This document shows, piece by piece, positions 1 through 5,591 of a DNA stretch of 8,624 nt. The position numbers were made by a program, and so were the translations under genes. The notes under the pieces are model-generated. The model saw nothing but the letters and a program-made list of their open reading frames with translations, was not told where the DNA came from and did no database searches. The stretch lies in contig JAJWXI010000003.1 of assembly GCA_021641225.1 (NCBI GenBank), positions 11,514-20,137 on the forward strand. The letters run 5' to 3'. The stretch's first letter is position 1. The number at the start of each line of letters is the position of its first letter. The DNA is from Collinsella aerofaciens (GTDB lineage: Bacteria > Actinomycetota > Coriobacteriia > Coriobacteriales > Coriobacteriaceae).

Positions 1-130
1 AAACAGGCTCGATTGCTCCATAGCGGCACTCCTTCGCTCGATTTCAAACGGATACAAGAGTACCACCGGTCGCGATGGGGCCGAATAGTGGTCTCAAACC
101 GCACCGAATCGGCAGCCGTCGGACCGGGGT

Positions 131-332
131 GGACAGTTAGTTCAGATACGTATAAATCTGCGAACCGAATCGAGCTCAAATGGCACCATTTCGCTCCATT
201 TGGTCGTCTCGGAGCGGCACGATCGGCTTATTTCTCCTTCCGAGCACCCATCAGAGCCCCATTTCCATCCCAAAACAGCTCAAAACGCATCCCGGACTGC
301 CCCAGATTTATACGTATCTGAACTAACTGTCC
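131..332. repeat. Perfect 30-bp inverted repeat, 142-bp spacer
   Basis: The left arm at 131-160 starts GGACAGTTAGTT and ends ATAAATCTG. The right arm at 303-332 is its exact reverse complement, 30 of 30 bases. The arms are AT-rich compared with their surroundings, and each contains a near-palindrome, CAGAT-ACGTAT-AAATCTG. The 142-bp spacer (161-302) has no gene. No target-site duplication is visible outside the arms. Possible identities are a small non-autonomous mobile repeat, a recombinase-invertible segment, or a structured RNA. The sequence alone does not decide between them. Confidence 0.9.
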
Positions 333-405
333 AGACCATTCCGAACCGAGCTCCTCGCCAGCTCAAAGTGATCCGTTTTCCTCCGTCCCCGGGGGATCAT
401 TATGG

Positions 406-444
406 AAAGAGGGGCTGTCCCGCGCATGGAGGGGCAGCCCCTCT
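406..444 (-). terminator. Intrinsic terminator of htrA
   Basis: Arms at 408-421 and 431-444 form a stem of ten perfect pairs (AGAGGGGCTG with CAGCCCCTCT), one mismatch and three more GC pairs, around a 9-base loop. On the minus strand the stem runs into CTCTTTCC. It starts 26 bases after the htrA stop codon and points the same way as htrA. The T-tract is short, so efficiency is uncertain. Confidence 0.7.
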
Positions 445-470
445 GGCTTCGATGTGTGTGAAACGGCTCG

Positions 471-1940
471 CTAGAATCCCTGGCCGTAACCCTGACCCTG
501 GCCCTGGCCCTGCTGGCCCAGCAGCTCCTCTAGGTACTGGCGCAGTTGCTCGTCGGTGATACCGCCGTTGCCGGTGTCGGTCGAACTGTCGTTCTGCTGC
601 TGGTTCTGCAGTTCCTCGTCGGAGCCCAGCTCGACGGTGACCTTCTTCTCTTCCTTGCCGCGCATGAGCGTGATCTCGACCTTCTCACCCACCTCGTGGC
701 TGCGCAGTGCGATGATCAGGCCATCGGCGCTCGTGATCTCGTCGTCGCCCAGCTTGGTGATGACGTCGCCCTCCTGAATGCCGGCCTTGGCGGCAGGGCC
801 GTCCTCAACGACGCTCGCCACATACGCGCCGCTATCGGTGCTCAGCTTGTTGGTGCGGGCGTTGAGCGCATTGACGCTCGAAAGCGTAGCGCCCATGTAC
901 GGATGCACCGGCGTCTTGCCGTCGATGATCTGGTCGGCAATGTTCTTGGCGTAGTTAACCGGAATGGCAAAGCCCACGCCCGAGCTGGAGCCCGAGTAGC
1001 TCTCGATAAGCGAGTTGATACCCACAAGCTCGCCATTGTCGTTGACGAGCGCGCCGCCGGAGTTGCCCGGATTGATGGCGGCATCGGTCTGGATCATGTT
1101 GGCATAGATGGTGTTACCGCTGGTAGAGCTCATGGCCGTGGAGCGATACAGCGCCGAGACGATACCGGTGGAGACAGACTGCTCGTTGCCGAAGGGCGAA
1201 CCGATCGCCATGACCCACTCGCCCACGTTGAGCTTGGAGGAGTCACCGATCTCGATCGGCGTGAGCTTGGAGGCGTCGGCGTCCTTGAGCTTGATGACGG
1301 CCAGGTCGCTCGAAGCGTCGTTGCCCACGAACTCGGCCTCGTAGGTGGTGCCGTCGTCCATGGTCACCACGTACTGGTCATAGCCATCGACCACGTGGTT
1401 GTTGGTGAGGATGTGGCCCTCGGTATCGAGCACCACGCCCGAACCGACGCTGCCCGAGTTGTCCGACTCGTCGGCAGACTGCGAAAGCGAGCCATTCTGG
1501 CCACCGCTCGAAGTGGCGGTGATGGAAACCACAGAGGGCAGGGCCTTGGCAGAAACGGCCTCGGCCAGCGTGGTGTCCTCGGAGTCGATGGTGATCTTTT
1601 GCGTCGACGAACCCGAAGCGCCCGCCGTCACGGCATTCTTGCCGCCACCGATATCGAGCGTACCGCTCATAATGAGCGCAATGACCAGCAGGGCACCACA
1701 TGCGCAGCCGGCAAGCGCTGTAATAAAGATCGGCAGCTTTTTGGTCTTGGTCTTGACCACCGTGTGCTTGTTCACGACCTGTTGGCCGCCCAGCGGCTTG
1801 CCGGTCTGCGTATCGTAGGCCTGCACGTAGGGAATGTTGTTGCCGTCGGCAGGCGTCGACTCCACCTGCACGCGCGGCTGCTGCTGAGTCTCGCCGGCAT
1901 TGCCAACATCCTGGGGACGCTGGGAATCGTTCTCGCTCAT
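471..1940 (-). CDS. htrA: HtrA/DegP-like membrane-anchored serine protease with PDZ domain
   Basis: This 489-residue protein is an S1C-family trypsin-like protease. Such proteins degrade or handle misfolded proteins outside the membrane. Residues 1-68 are a polar, probably cytoplasmic, tail. One membrane segment spans about 69-92 (LPIFITALAGCACGALLVIA), followed by a low-complexity linker. The protease domain covers about 125-340 with the full triad: H182 in TNNHVV, D212 in SSDLAVIK and S294 in GNSGG. A single PDZ domain spans about 345-438, and the last residues form a QGQGQG tail. The start at 1940 is chosen because GAAAGGA lies about 10 bases upstream. An in-frame ATG at 2006 would add 22 residues but falls inside a leader hairpin and has no good site. 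This organisation (N-terminal tail, one membrane span, protease, one PDZ) is the usual one for actinobacterial HtrA. The exact substrate is unknown. Confidence 0.93.
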   Translation of the reverse strand: MSENDSQRPQDVGNAGETQQQPRVQVESTPADGNNIPYVQAYDTQTGKPLGGQQVVNKHTVVKTKTKKLPIFITALAGCACGALLVIALIMSGTLDIGGGKNAVTAGASGSSTQKITIDSEDTTLAEAVSAKALPSVVSITATSSGGQNGSLSQSADESDNSGSVGSGVVLDTEGHILTNNHVVDGYDQYVVTMDDGTTYEAEFVGNDASSDLAVIKLKDADASKLTPIEIGDSSKLNVGEWVMAIGSPFGNEQSVSTGIVSALYRSTAMSSTSGNTIYANMIQTDAAINPGNSGGALVNDNGELVGINSLIESYSGSSSGVGFAIPVNYAKNIADQIIDGKTPVHPYMGATLSSVNALNARTNKLSTDSGAYVASVVEDGPAAKAGIQEGDVITKLGDDEITSADGLIIALRSHEVGEKVEITLMRGKEEKKVTVELGSDEELQNQQQNDSSTDTGNGGITDEQLRQYLEELLGQQGQGQGQGYGQGF

Positions 1941-1957
1941 AGCTGCGATCCTTTCGT

Positions 1958-1994
1958 CAAATAACCAAAGGCCCGCCAAACACCGTGGCGGGCC
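1958..1994 (-). promoter_or_regulatory. GC-rich hairpin with T-rich tail in htrA leader
   Basis: The arms GGCCCGCC (1987-1994 on the minus strand) and GGCGGGCC (1970-1977) pair perfectly over 8 bp around a 9-base loop. They are followed on the minus strand by TTTGGTTATTTG and then by the htrA ribosome binding site. The shape is that of an intrinsic terminator 30 bases before the start codon. It could be an attenuator, or insulation against read-through from the upstream unit. The T-tract is interrupted, so function is uncertain. Confidence 0.5.
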
Positions 1995-2031
1995 ATCATT
2001 GTTCACGTTGAGTTGTACCCCAATATGCGGG

Positions 2032-2086
2032 CGTACGTGTACGAGAACGCAATCTTTTAGGAAGGCTTAAGTTCTGCTGCAAACTC
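2032..2086 (-). promoter_or_regulatory. Probable htrA promoter region
   Basis: Because the upstream gene has its own terminator, htrA needs a promoter between about 2000 and 2105. On the minus strand the best pair I find is TTGCAG, a 17-base spacer and TAAAAG, at about 2058-2086. A small inverted repeat CGTAC-GT-GTACG sits at 2032-2043 just downstream and could be a regulator site. Both are weak matches. Confidence 0.3.
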
Positions 2087-2108
2087 GAAAGGAACCCGCA
2101 CCTGCGTC

Positions 2109-2145
2109 AAAACCACCACAAAGGTGCCTGTCCCCTTTGTGGTGG
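2109..2145 (-). terminator. Intrinsic terminator after the GlnR-like gene
   Basis: The arms CCACCACAAAGG (2113-2124) and CCTTTGTGGTGG (2134-2145) pair perfectly over 12 bp, with a 9-base loop. On the minus strand the stem is followed directly by TTTT. It begins four bases past the stop codon of the regulator gene. The stem and loop contain GGGGACAGGCACC, a core I associate from memory with dispersed REP-like palindromes in many bacteria, so this terminator may derive from such a repeat. Confidence 0.85.
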
Positions 2146-2149
2146 AAAT

Positions 2150-2812
2150 CTAGTCCTTAAACAGATAGCCCACGCCGCGGACGGTGGTGATGTGTGCCGC
2201 GATCTGCGGGCCCACCTTGGAGCGGATGCGTCGGATGTGCACGTCGACGGTGCGCGTGCCGCCGCAGTACTCAAAGCCCCACACGCGGTGCAGCAGCACC
2301 TCGCGGCTGTAGGCGCGATTGGGATGCGTCGCCAAAAAGCTCAGCAGCGAGTACTCCATCAGCGTCAGGTCGATGGGCTCGTTATCGAGTGTCACCTGGT
2401 AGGTAGCCAGATTAATCTCGAGGTTATCGATGTTGAGCACATCGTCGGCGGTGACGGTCTCCTCCTCGCCCATCAGGCGCTGCGCGCGAGCCTTAAGCTC
2501 GTTGGGCGTCGCCGTGGGGCACACAAAGTCGGCATGCGCGTGATTCGGCAGGCGCAGGGTACCGAGCGCCTCATCGTCGACGATCACCAACATGGGGACA
2601 CCGCCGCGATCGTCAAGCCACTTGGCAATCTGATCGATGCGGTCGCTGCGGATGCCGTCGGAATCGAGGATCAGCAGGTCAAAGTCGTGCGCCGCAGTTG
2701 GCGAATCAGGGGTTGCCAGGCTCACCTCGACACCCAGGGTAGTCGTCAAGCTGCGGGCAAACTCGTGGAAGCGCGTCGTGCGCGCCATGAACAGGGCACT
2801 CTTTTCGGACAT
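2150..2812 (-). CDS. glnR: GlnR-like atypical OmpR-family response regulator
   Basis: The protein has 220 residues: a receiver-like domain at about 1-115 and an OmpR/PhoB winged-helix DNA-binding domain at about 122-218. The recognition region VWGFEYCGGTRTVDVHIRR is closely similar to actinobacterial GlnR (VWGYDFFGGTRTVDVHVRR, recalled from memory). The receiver keeps an Asp at position 50 (LLILD) but lacks the N-terminal acidic pair (ALFMARTT instead) and the conserved Lys (CPTATP where a KP pair is normal). This suggests phosphorylation-independent control, as for GlnR, and no histidine kinase gene is adjacent. The start at 2812 has GGAGG five bases upstream. A longer frame to 2896 would overlap the preceding gene and has no site. 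It lies 50 bp downstream of the glutamine synthetase gene in the same direction. A role in nitrogen control is inferred from similarity and linkage. A different orphan regulator of this family cannot be excluded. Confidence 0.75.
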   Translation of the reverse strand: MSEKSALFMARTTRFHEFARSLTTTLGVEVSLATPDSPTAAHDFDLLILDSDGIRSDRIDQIAKWLDDRGGVPMLVIVDDEALGTLRLPNHAHADFVCPTATPNELKARAQRLMGEEETVTADDVLNIDNLEINLATYQVTLDNEPIDLTLMEYSLLSFLATHPNRAYSREVLLHRVWGFEYCGGTRTVDVHIRRIRSKVGPQIAAHITTVRGVGYLFKD

Positions 2813-2862
2813 ATCGGCCTCCAAAGAAATGAGCTCAATCGTACTGGAACAAGCCAGCGCGA

Positions 2863-4200
2863 TTAGGAGTTCGCCAGGTAGTGCTTGATCTCCCACTCGG
2901 TGATCGTAGACTCAAACTTATGCCACTCGTCGCGCTTCTTTTTGAGGAAGAAGCTGTGAATGTGCTCGCCGAGGGCATCCTTCATAAACTGCGAGTCCTC
3001 AAACACATCGAGCGCCTCTTTGAGCGAGCGCGGCAGCGGCGCGTAGCCGGCCTCAAGCATCTGACGATCGGTGAGCTTAAGCGTCTCGGCCGTGGCCTCG
3101 GGCGGGAGCTCCAGCTTGCGCTCGATGCCATCGAGACCAGCCGCCAGTGTGACGGCGTTGACCAGGTACGGATTGGCCATGGGGTCGGGGCTACGAAGCT
3201 CGATGCGCGTGGACAGCTGCTTGCCGGGCTTGTAGACCGGAATGCGGACCATGCTCGCGCGGTTGCGCAGGCCCCACGTGGCGTACTGCGGCACGGAGTC
3301 GCCGCCCGTGGTGATGCGCTTGTACGAGTTGACCGTGGGGTTGGTGATGGCGCTGATCTCACGGGCGTGCGCCAGGATGCCGGCCATATAGTGCTTGGCG
3401 ATATCGGAGAGATGGTACTTCTCGTCGTCCTCGCCCCAAAAGACGTTGTTGCCGTCGTGGTCGAACAGCGACTGATGCAAAAACATGGCACTGCCGTCCT
3501 CGCCCGCCAACGGCTTGGGCATAAAGGAGGCGTGGCAACCGCTCTCGTAGGCCTGCTGCTTAATGATGAGTTTGGCCGTGGTGATGGCGTCGGACATGCT
3601 CAGGGCCTCGGCGTGGCGCAGGCTCATGCCATGCTGCGAGCGGCCGGCGGCGTGGAAGGTGTACTCCACGGGCACGGACATCTTCTCGAGCGTGAGGACC
3701 GTGTTGCGGCGCAGGTCGCGAGCGGCATCGCTCACCGAAAGATCGAAGTAGCCCACGTTGTCGAGCGGCTCGGGCGTGTGCTCGTCGGGGAAGTAGTAAT
3801 ACTCCAGCTCGGCGCCCACATTGAGCAGATAGCCAGCTTTCTCGGCCTTGCGGAACATGCGGCGCAGGGCATCGCGCGGGTCGCCGGCAAACGGCTTGCA
3901 ATCGGGAGTGCACACGTCGCAGAACACGCGGGCGACGCCGTTGTGGCTCGGGCGCCACGGCAAAATCTGGAAGGTCGAAGCATCGGGAAACGCCAGCATG
4001 TCAGCTTCCTCGGGCGTGGCAAAGCCCTCGATGGCGGAGCCGTCAAAGCCAATACCCTCCTCAAAAGCGACCTCGAGGTCCTCGGGGCTAATGGCAAAGT
4101 TCTTGAGGCGGCCGAGAATGTCGACAAACCACAGACGCACAAAGCGGATGTCACGCTGCTCTACGGAGCGGAGTACGTAATCGATGTTCTGCTGGTTCAT
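2863..4200 (-). CDS. glnA: GlnA2-type glutamine synthetase homologue with altered active site
   Basis: This 445-residue protein is a complete short type I glutamine synthetase homologue of the kind that joins glutamate and ammonium using ATP. Its N terminus (RDIRFVRLWFVDILGRLK), EEGIGFDGSAIEGFA and C terminus (LGEHIHSFFLKKKRDEW) match actinobacterial GlnA2. There is no adenylylation loop. Conserved positions present are E131 and E133 (ELE), H242, R295 in TNPTVNSYKR, R312/R314 in WGLRNR, and E334 and R336 in STRIELRSPDP. Several key positions differ: A184 and G191 replace the two Glu metal ligands (E212 and E220 in Salmonella numbering), F240 replaces the metal ligand H269, and D301 stands at the flap Glu E327. 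The enzyme may be inactive, regulatory, or changed in substrate. The start at 4200 has AAAGGGGAG just upstream. It probably shares a transcript with the GlnR-like gene downstream. The family assignment is firm; glutamine synthetase activity is in doubt. Confidence 0.9.
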   Translation of the reverse strand: MNQQNIDYVLRSVEQRDIRFVRLWFVDILGRLKNFAISPEDLEVAFEEGIGFDGSAIEGFATPEEADMLAFPDASTFQILPWRPSHNGVARVFCDVCTPDCKPFAGDPRDALRRMFRKAEKAGYLLNVGAELEYYYFPDEHTPEPLDNVGYFDLSVSDAARDLRRNTVLTLEKMSVPVEYTFHAAGRSQHGMSLRHAEALSMSDAITTAKLIIKQQAYESGCHASFMPKPLAGEDGSAMFLHQSLFDHDGNNVFWGEDDEKYHLSDIAKHYMAGILAHAREISAITNPTVNSYKRITTGGDSVPQYATWGLRNRASMVRIPVYKPGKQLSTRIELRSPDPMANPYLVNAVTLAAGLDGIERKLELPPEATAETLKLTDRQMLEAGYAPLPRSLKEALDVFEDSQFMKDALGEHIHSFFLKKKRDEWHKFESTITEWEIKHYLANS

Positions 4201-4230
4201 GTCGCTCCCCTTTCTTTCGGGCGGGTTTCG

Positions 4231-4281
4231 ACTGGTCTATATCGCAGATACTATCGCAGAAAAATGTTTCCGCAGGGTTAA
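4231..4281 (-). promoter_or_regulatory. glnA promoter with GlnR-box-like sequence
   Basis: On the minus strand TTAAC-N6-GAAAC lies at 4266-4281. It matches the GlnR half-box pattern known from actinomycetes (gTnAC-N6-GAAAC). Just downstream are two exact copies of TCTGCGATA (4252-4260 and 4240-4248) spaced 12 bp. The second one runs into TATAGA, which could be a -10 element with TTTTTC 17 bases upstream. The start codon is at 4200. The box match is short and read by eye. Confidence 0.45.
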
Positions 4282-4334
4282 AGCGTGTCCGGTGCTCAAA
4301 AAACGTGCGCGAGCTGGCGGGTGTGGTCGGTGGC

Positions 4335-5357
4335 TTAGCGTGAAGTGGAGGCTCGGGACTCGATGTGGCCGGGGATCTCGATGTGCTTGGGCGCGAGCCT
4401 TGCGGCCTCGCCTACCGTGGTGGTGACGACGTCGATGCGCTCGGATAGGCGCTCGACCACGCGCTCGGCAATGGCAGGGGTGTCCTGCGCGGCCGTGGTC
4501 ACGCCGCCAAAGAGCACGTAGTTCCAGGGATAGTCATCGAACGTCGCGATCTTAAGGCCCGCCGGCAGCGAGGGACCAAGCTGGGCCAGTGCCTCGGTCA
4601 AGCGCAAGAAGACCAAACCGTTGACGGCGATAAGGCCGAGCTTTTTACCTGCGTAATCGCGAATAGCCTCGTCCAGACGGCTGATGCCCTCAGCGCCGCC
4701 GTCGGCCAGCGTGACGACCTCGCCGGCAAGACCGCGACGAGCGAGCTCATCGGTAAAGGCCTCGGCACGCTCGCGACGCACGGGGCTGTCGTCGCTTGCC
4801 TCGGTAAGCAGGCACAGGCGCTCGCTGCCCGCAGCAGCCAGGGCGTCGACCAGCCCAGCAACGAGCTCGCGGTTGTTAGACGTCACCAGATCGATGCCGC
4901 CATCCTCGATGTCGCGGTCGAGCAACACGACCGGCAGGCGACCTGCGGCCGCAGCGATCGCCTCGTCGTTGCCGCCGCAGGTGTTGACGACCAGGCCGTC
5001 CACGCCCGCGTCGATGAGCCTGGTGAGCGACTCGGCCTCCTTGGCGGAGTCGTTGCCGCTAATGGCCGTCATGAGCGAGCAGCCACGCGCGGCGGCGCTG
5101 GCGGAAAGGCCCTCGAGCATGGCGCTCGAGAACGGGTTGGCGATGTCGGCCAAGATCACGCCGATGAGGTTGGTACGCGAGCTGCGCAGGTTGCGCGCAG
5201 CGGCACGCGGTCGATAGCCCGTGCGCTCGATGACCTCGGCGATGCGGGCGCGAGTCTCCTCGGTCATCTGCCCAGGGCGGTTGTTGAGGTAGCGCGAAAC
5301 GGTGGCCGGGCTCACGCCCGCCTCGGCGGCAATGTCTTTGATTCTCATCTGCGCCAT
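4335..5357 (-). CDS. LacI-family transcriptional repressor, probably of kdgK-eda
   Basis: This is a 340-residue LacI/GalR-type regulator. The N-terminal helix-turn-helix is at about 4-27 (RIKDIAAEAGVSPATVSRYL), followed by a hinge helix near 48-59 (YRPRAAARNL) and a periplasmic-binding-protein-like sugar-sensing domain beginning ILADIANPFSSAMLEGL. The ATG at 5357 is chosen because a weak ACGGGG lies upstream and the family starts shortly before the first helix. In-frame ATGs at 5348 and 5405 remain possible. The gene is divergent from kdgK across 234 bp that contain LacI-type palindromic operator candidates, so it most likely represses kdgK-eda and itself, with KDG or a related sugar acid as inducer. 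This role parallels KdgR of Bacillus, which is of the same family, but the effector is inferred only from position. No clear terminator is seen after it. Confidence 0.88.
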   Translation of the reverse strand: MAQMRIKDIAAEAGVSPATVSRYLNNRPGQMTEETRARIAEVIERTGYRPRAAARNLRSSRTNLIGVILADIANPFSSAMLEGLSASAAARGCSLMTAISGNDSAKEAESLTRLIDAGVDGLVVNTCGGNDEAIAAAAGRLPVVLLDRDIEDGGIDLVTSNNRELVAGLVDALAAAGSERLCLLTEASDDSPVRRERAEAFTDELARRGLAGEVVTLADGGAEGISRLDEAIRDYAGKKLGLIAVNGLVFLRLTEALAQLGPSLPAGLKIATFDDYPWNYVLFGGVTTAAQDTPAIAERVVERLSERIDVVTTTVGEAARLAPKHIEIPGHIESRASTSR

Positions 5358-5422
5358 GGCGCACCCCGTTTCCCACATGTCGGCAATCTTAGCCATTTTA
5401 GGCATTTTTTTAAAAATCTCGC

Positions 5423-5449
5423 TTGCAAAACGTTGTAGGTGAGTATACT
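5423..5449 (+). promoter_or_regulatory. kdgK promoter, with palindromic -10 shared by the divergent side
   Basis: TTGCAA (5423-5428) and TATACT (5444-5449) form a plausible sigma-70 promoter with a 15-base spacer. The -10 lies in the perfect palindrome AGTATACT (5442-5449), so TATACT can be read on both strands. A further inverted repeat GTTGTAG/CTACAAC (5432-5438 and 5448-5454) brackets it and might be a regulator site. On the minus strand no good -35 is visible for the repressor gene. Confidence 0.5.
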
Positions 5450-5459
5450 ACAACTCGAA

Positions 5460-5488
5460 ACGAAACCGATTTCGTAAACCGATTTCGG
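5460..5488. promoter_or_regulatory. Two LacI-type operator candidates
   Basis: ACGAAACCGATTTCGT at 5460-5475 has perfect 6-bp inverted ends (ACGAAA/TTTCGT), the form of a LacI-family operator. The 12-base core AAACCGATTTCG recurs as a direct repeat at 5476-5487, 13 bp away. The sites lie just downstream of the predicted kdgK start of transcription, a position suited to blocking, and upstream of any repressor-gene promoter using the shared -10. Confidence 0.65.
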
Positions 5489-5491
5489 CAA

Positions 5492-5549
5492 GCGTTGGCA
5501 CGGAGGTGCAAAGATGCACCCTACTGTCTTGGCACCTCCGTGCCAACGC
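5492..5549 (+). promoter_or_regulatory. Long leader hairpin burying an upstream ribosome binding site
   Basis: The arms at 5492-5509 and 5532-5549 (GCGTTGGCACGGAGGTGC and its exact complement) make an 18-bp perfect stem with a 22-base loop in the kdgK leader. The left arm contains GGAGG (5502-5506), seven bases before an ATG at 5514. That ATG is in frame with kdgK with no stop between. The loop also holds GCACC (5516-5520), which can pair with GGTGC (5505-5509) as a competing short hairpin. No T-run follows on the plus strand, so it is not a simple terminator. Confidence 0.7.
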
Positions 5550-5591
5550 CATAGCAAAGGTGTACGCACAACCAGAAGGAGCTACGCGACC

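Larger units (their letters stand above)
1..470. other. Gene-free region with inverted repeat and terminator
   Basis: I see no convincing gene in the first 470 bases: the short open frames here lack ribosome binding sites and have no recognisable protein character. The stretch contains the 30-bp inverted repeat at 131-160/303-332, several loosely similar copies of a TTTGAGCT-like motif on the minus strand, and the htrA terminator at its right edge. It may be the upstream region of a gene lying to the left of the window, which cannot be seen. Confidence 0.7.

Noticed and set aside
131..332. Insertion sequence
   Set aside because: No transposase-coding frame lies between the inverted repeats and no target duplication is visible, so at most it is a non-autonomous element.
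13..559. Short plus-strand frames in the left intergenic region
   Set aside because: They have no ribosome binding site or protein-like composition. They cross the inverted repeat, and one runs into the end of htrA.
546..1964. Long plus-strand open frame opposite htrA
   Set aside because: It is an antisense shadow of a clearly identified protease gene. It is rich in Arg, Gly, Val and Asp as expected from reverse-reading GC-rich codons, with no family features and no ribosome site.
1941..2006. Upstream start for htrA adding 22 residues
   Set aside because: The extension covers the leader hairpin and T-rich tail, while a good ribosome binding site precedes the ATG at 1940.
2813..2896. Upstream start for the GlnR-like gene
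   Set aside because: It would overlap the end of the glutamine synthetase gene. GGAGG five bases before the ATG at 2812 fits better.
3560..3690. Frameshift or sequencing error as the reason for the missing Glu ligands in the glutamine synthetase homologue
   Set aside because: The flanking residues align without gaps on both sides in one frame, and the other altered positions are separate single substitutions.
2881..4281. Long plus-strand open frame opposite the glutamine synthetase gene
   Set aside because: It mirrors a well-conserved minus-strand gene, and its composition is typical of antisense frames in GC-rich DNA.
4290..4310. Terminator for the LacI-type gene at the TTTTTT run on the minus strand
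   Set aside because: Only a 4-bp GCTC/GAGC pairing spans the T-run, and no stem of useful strength precedes it.
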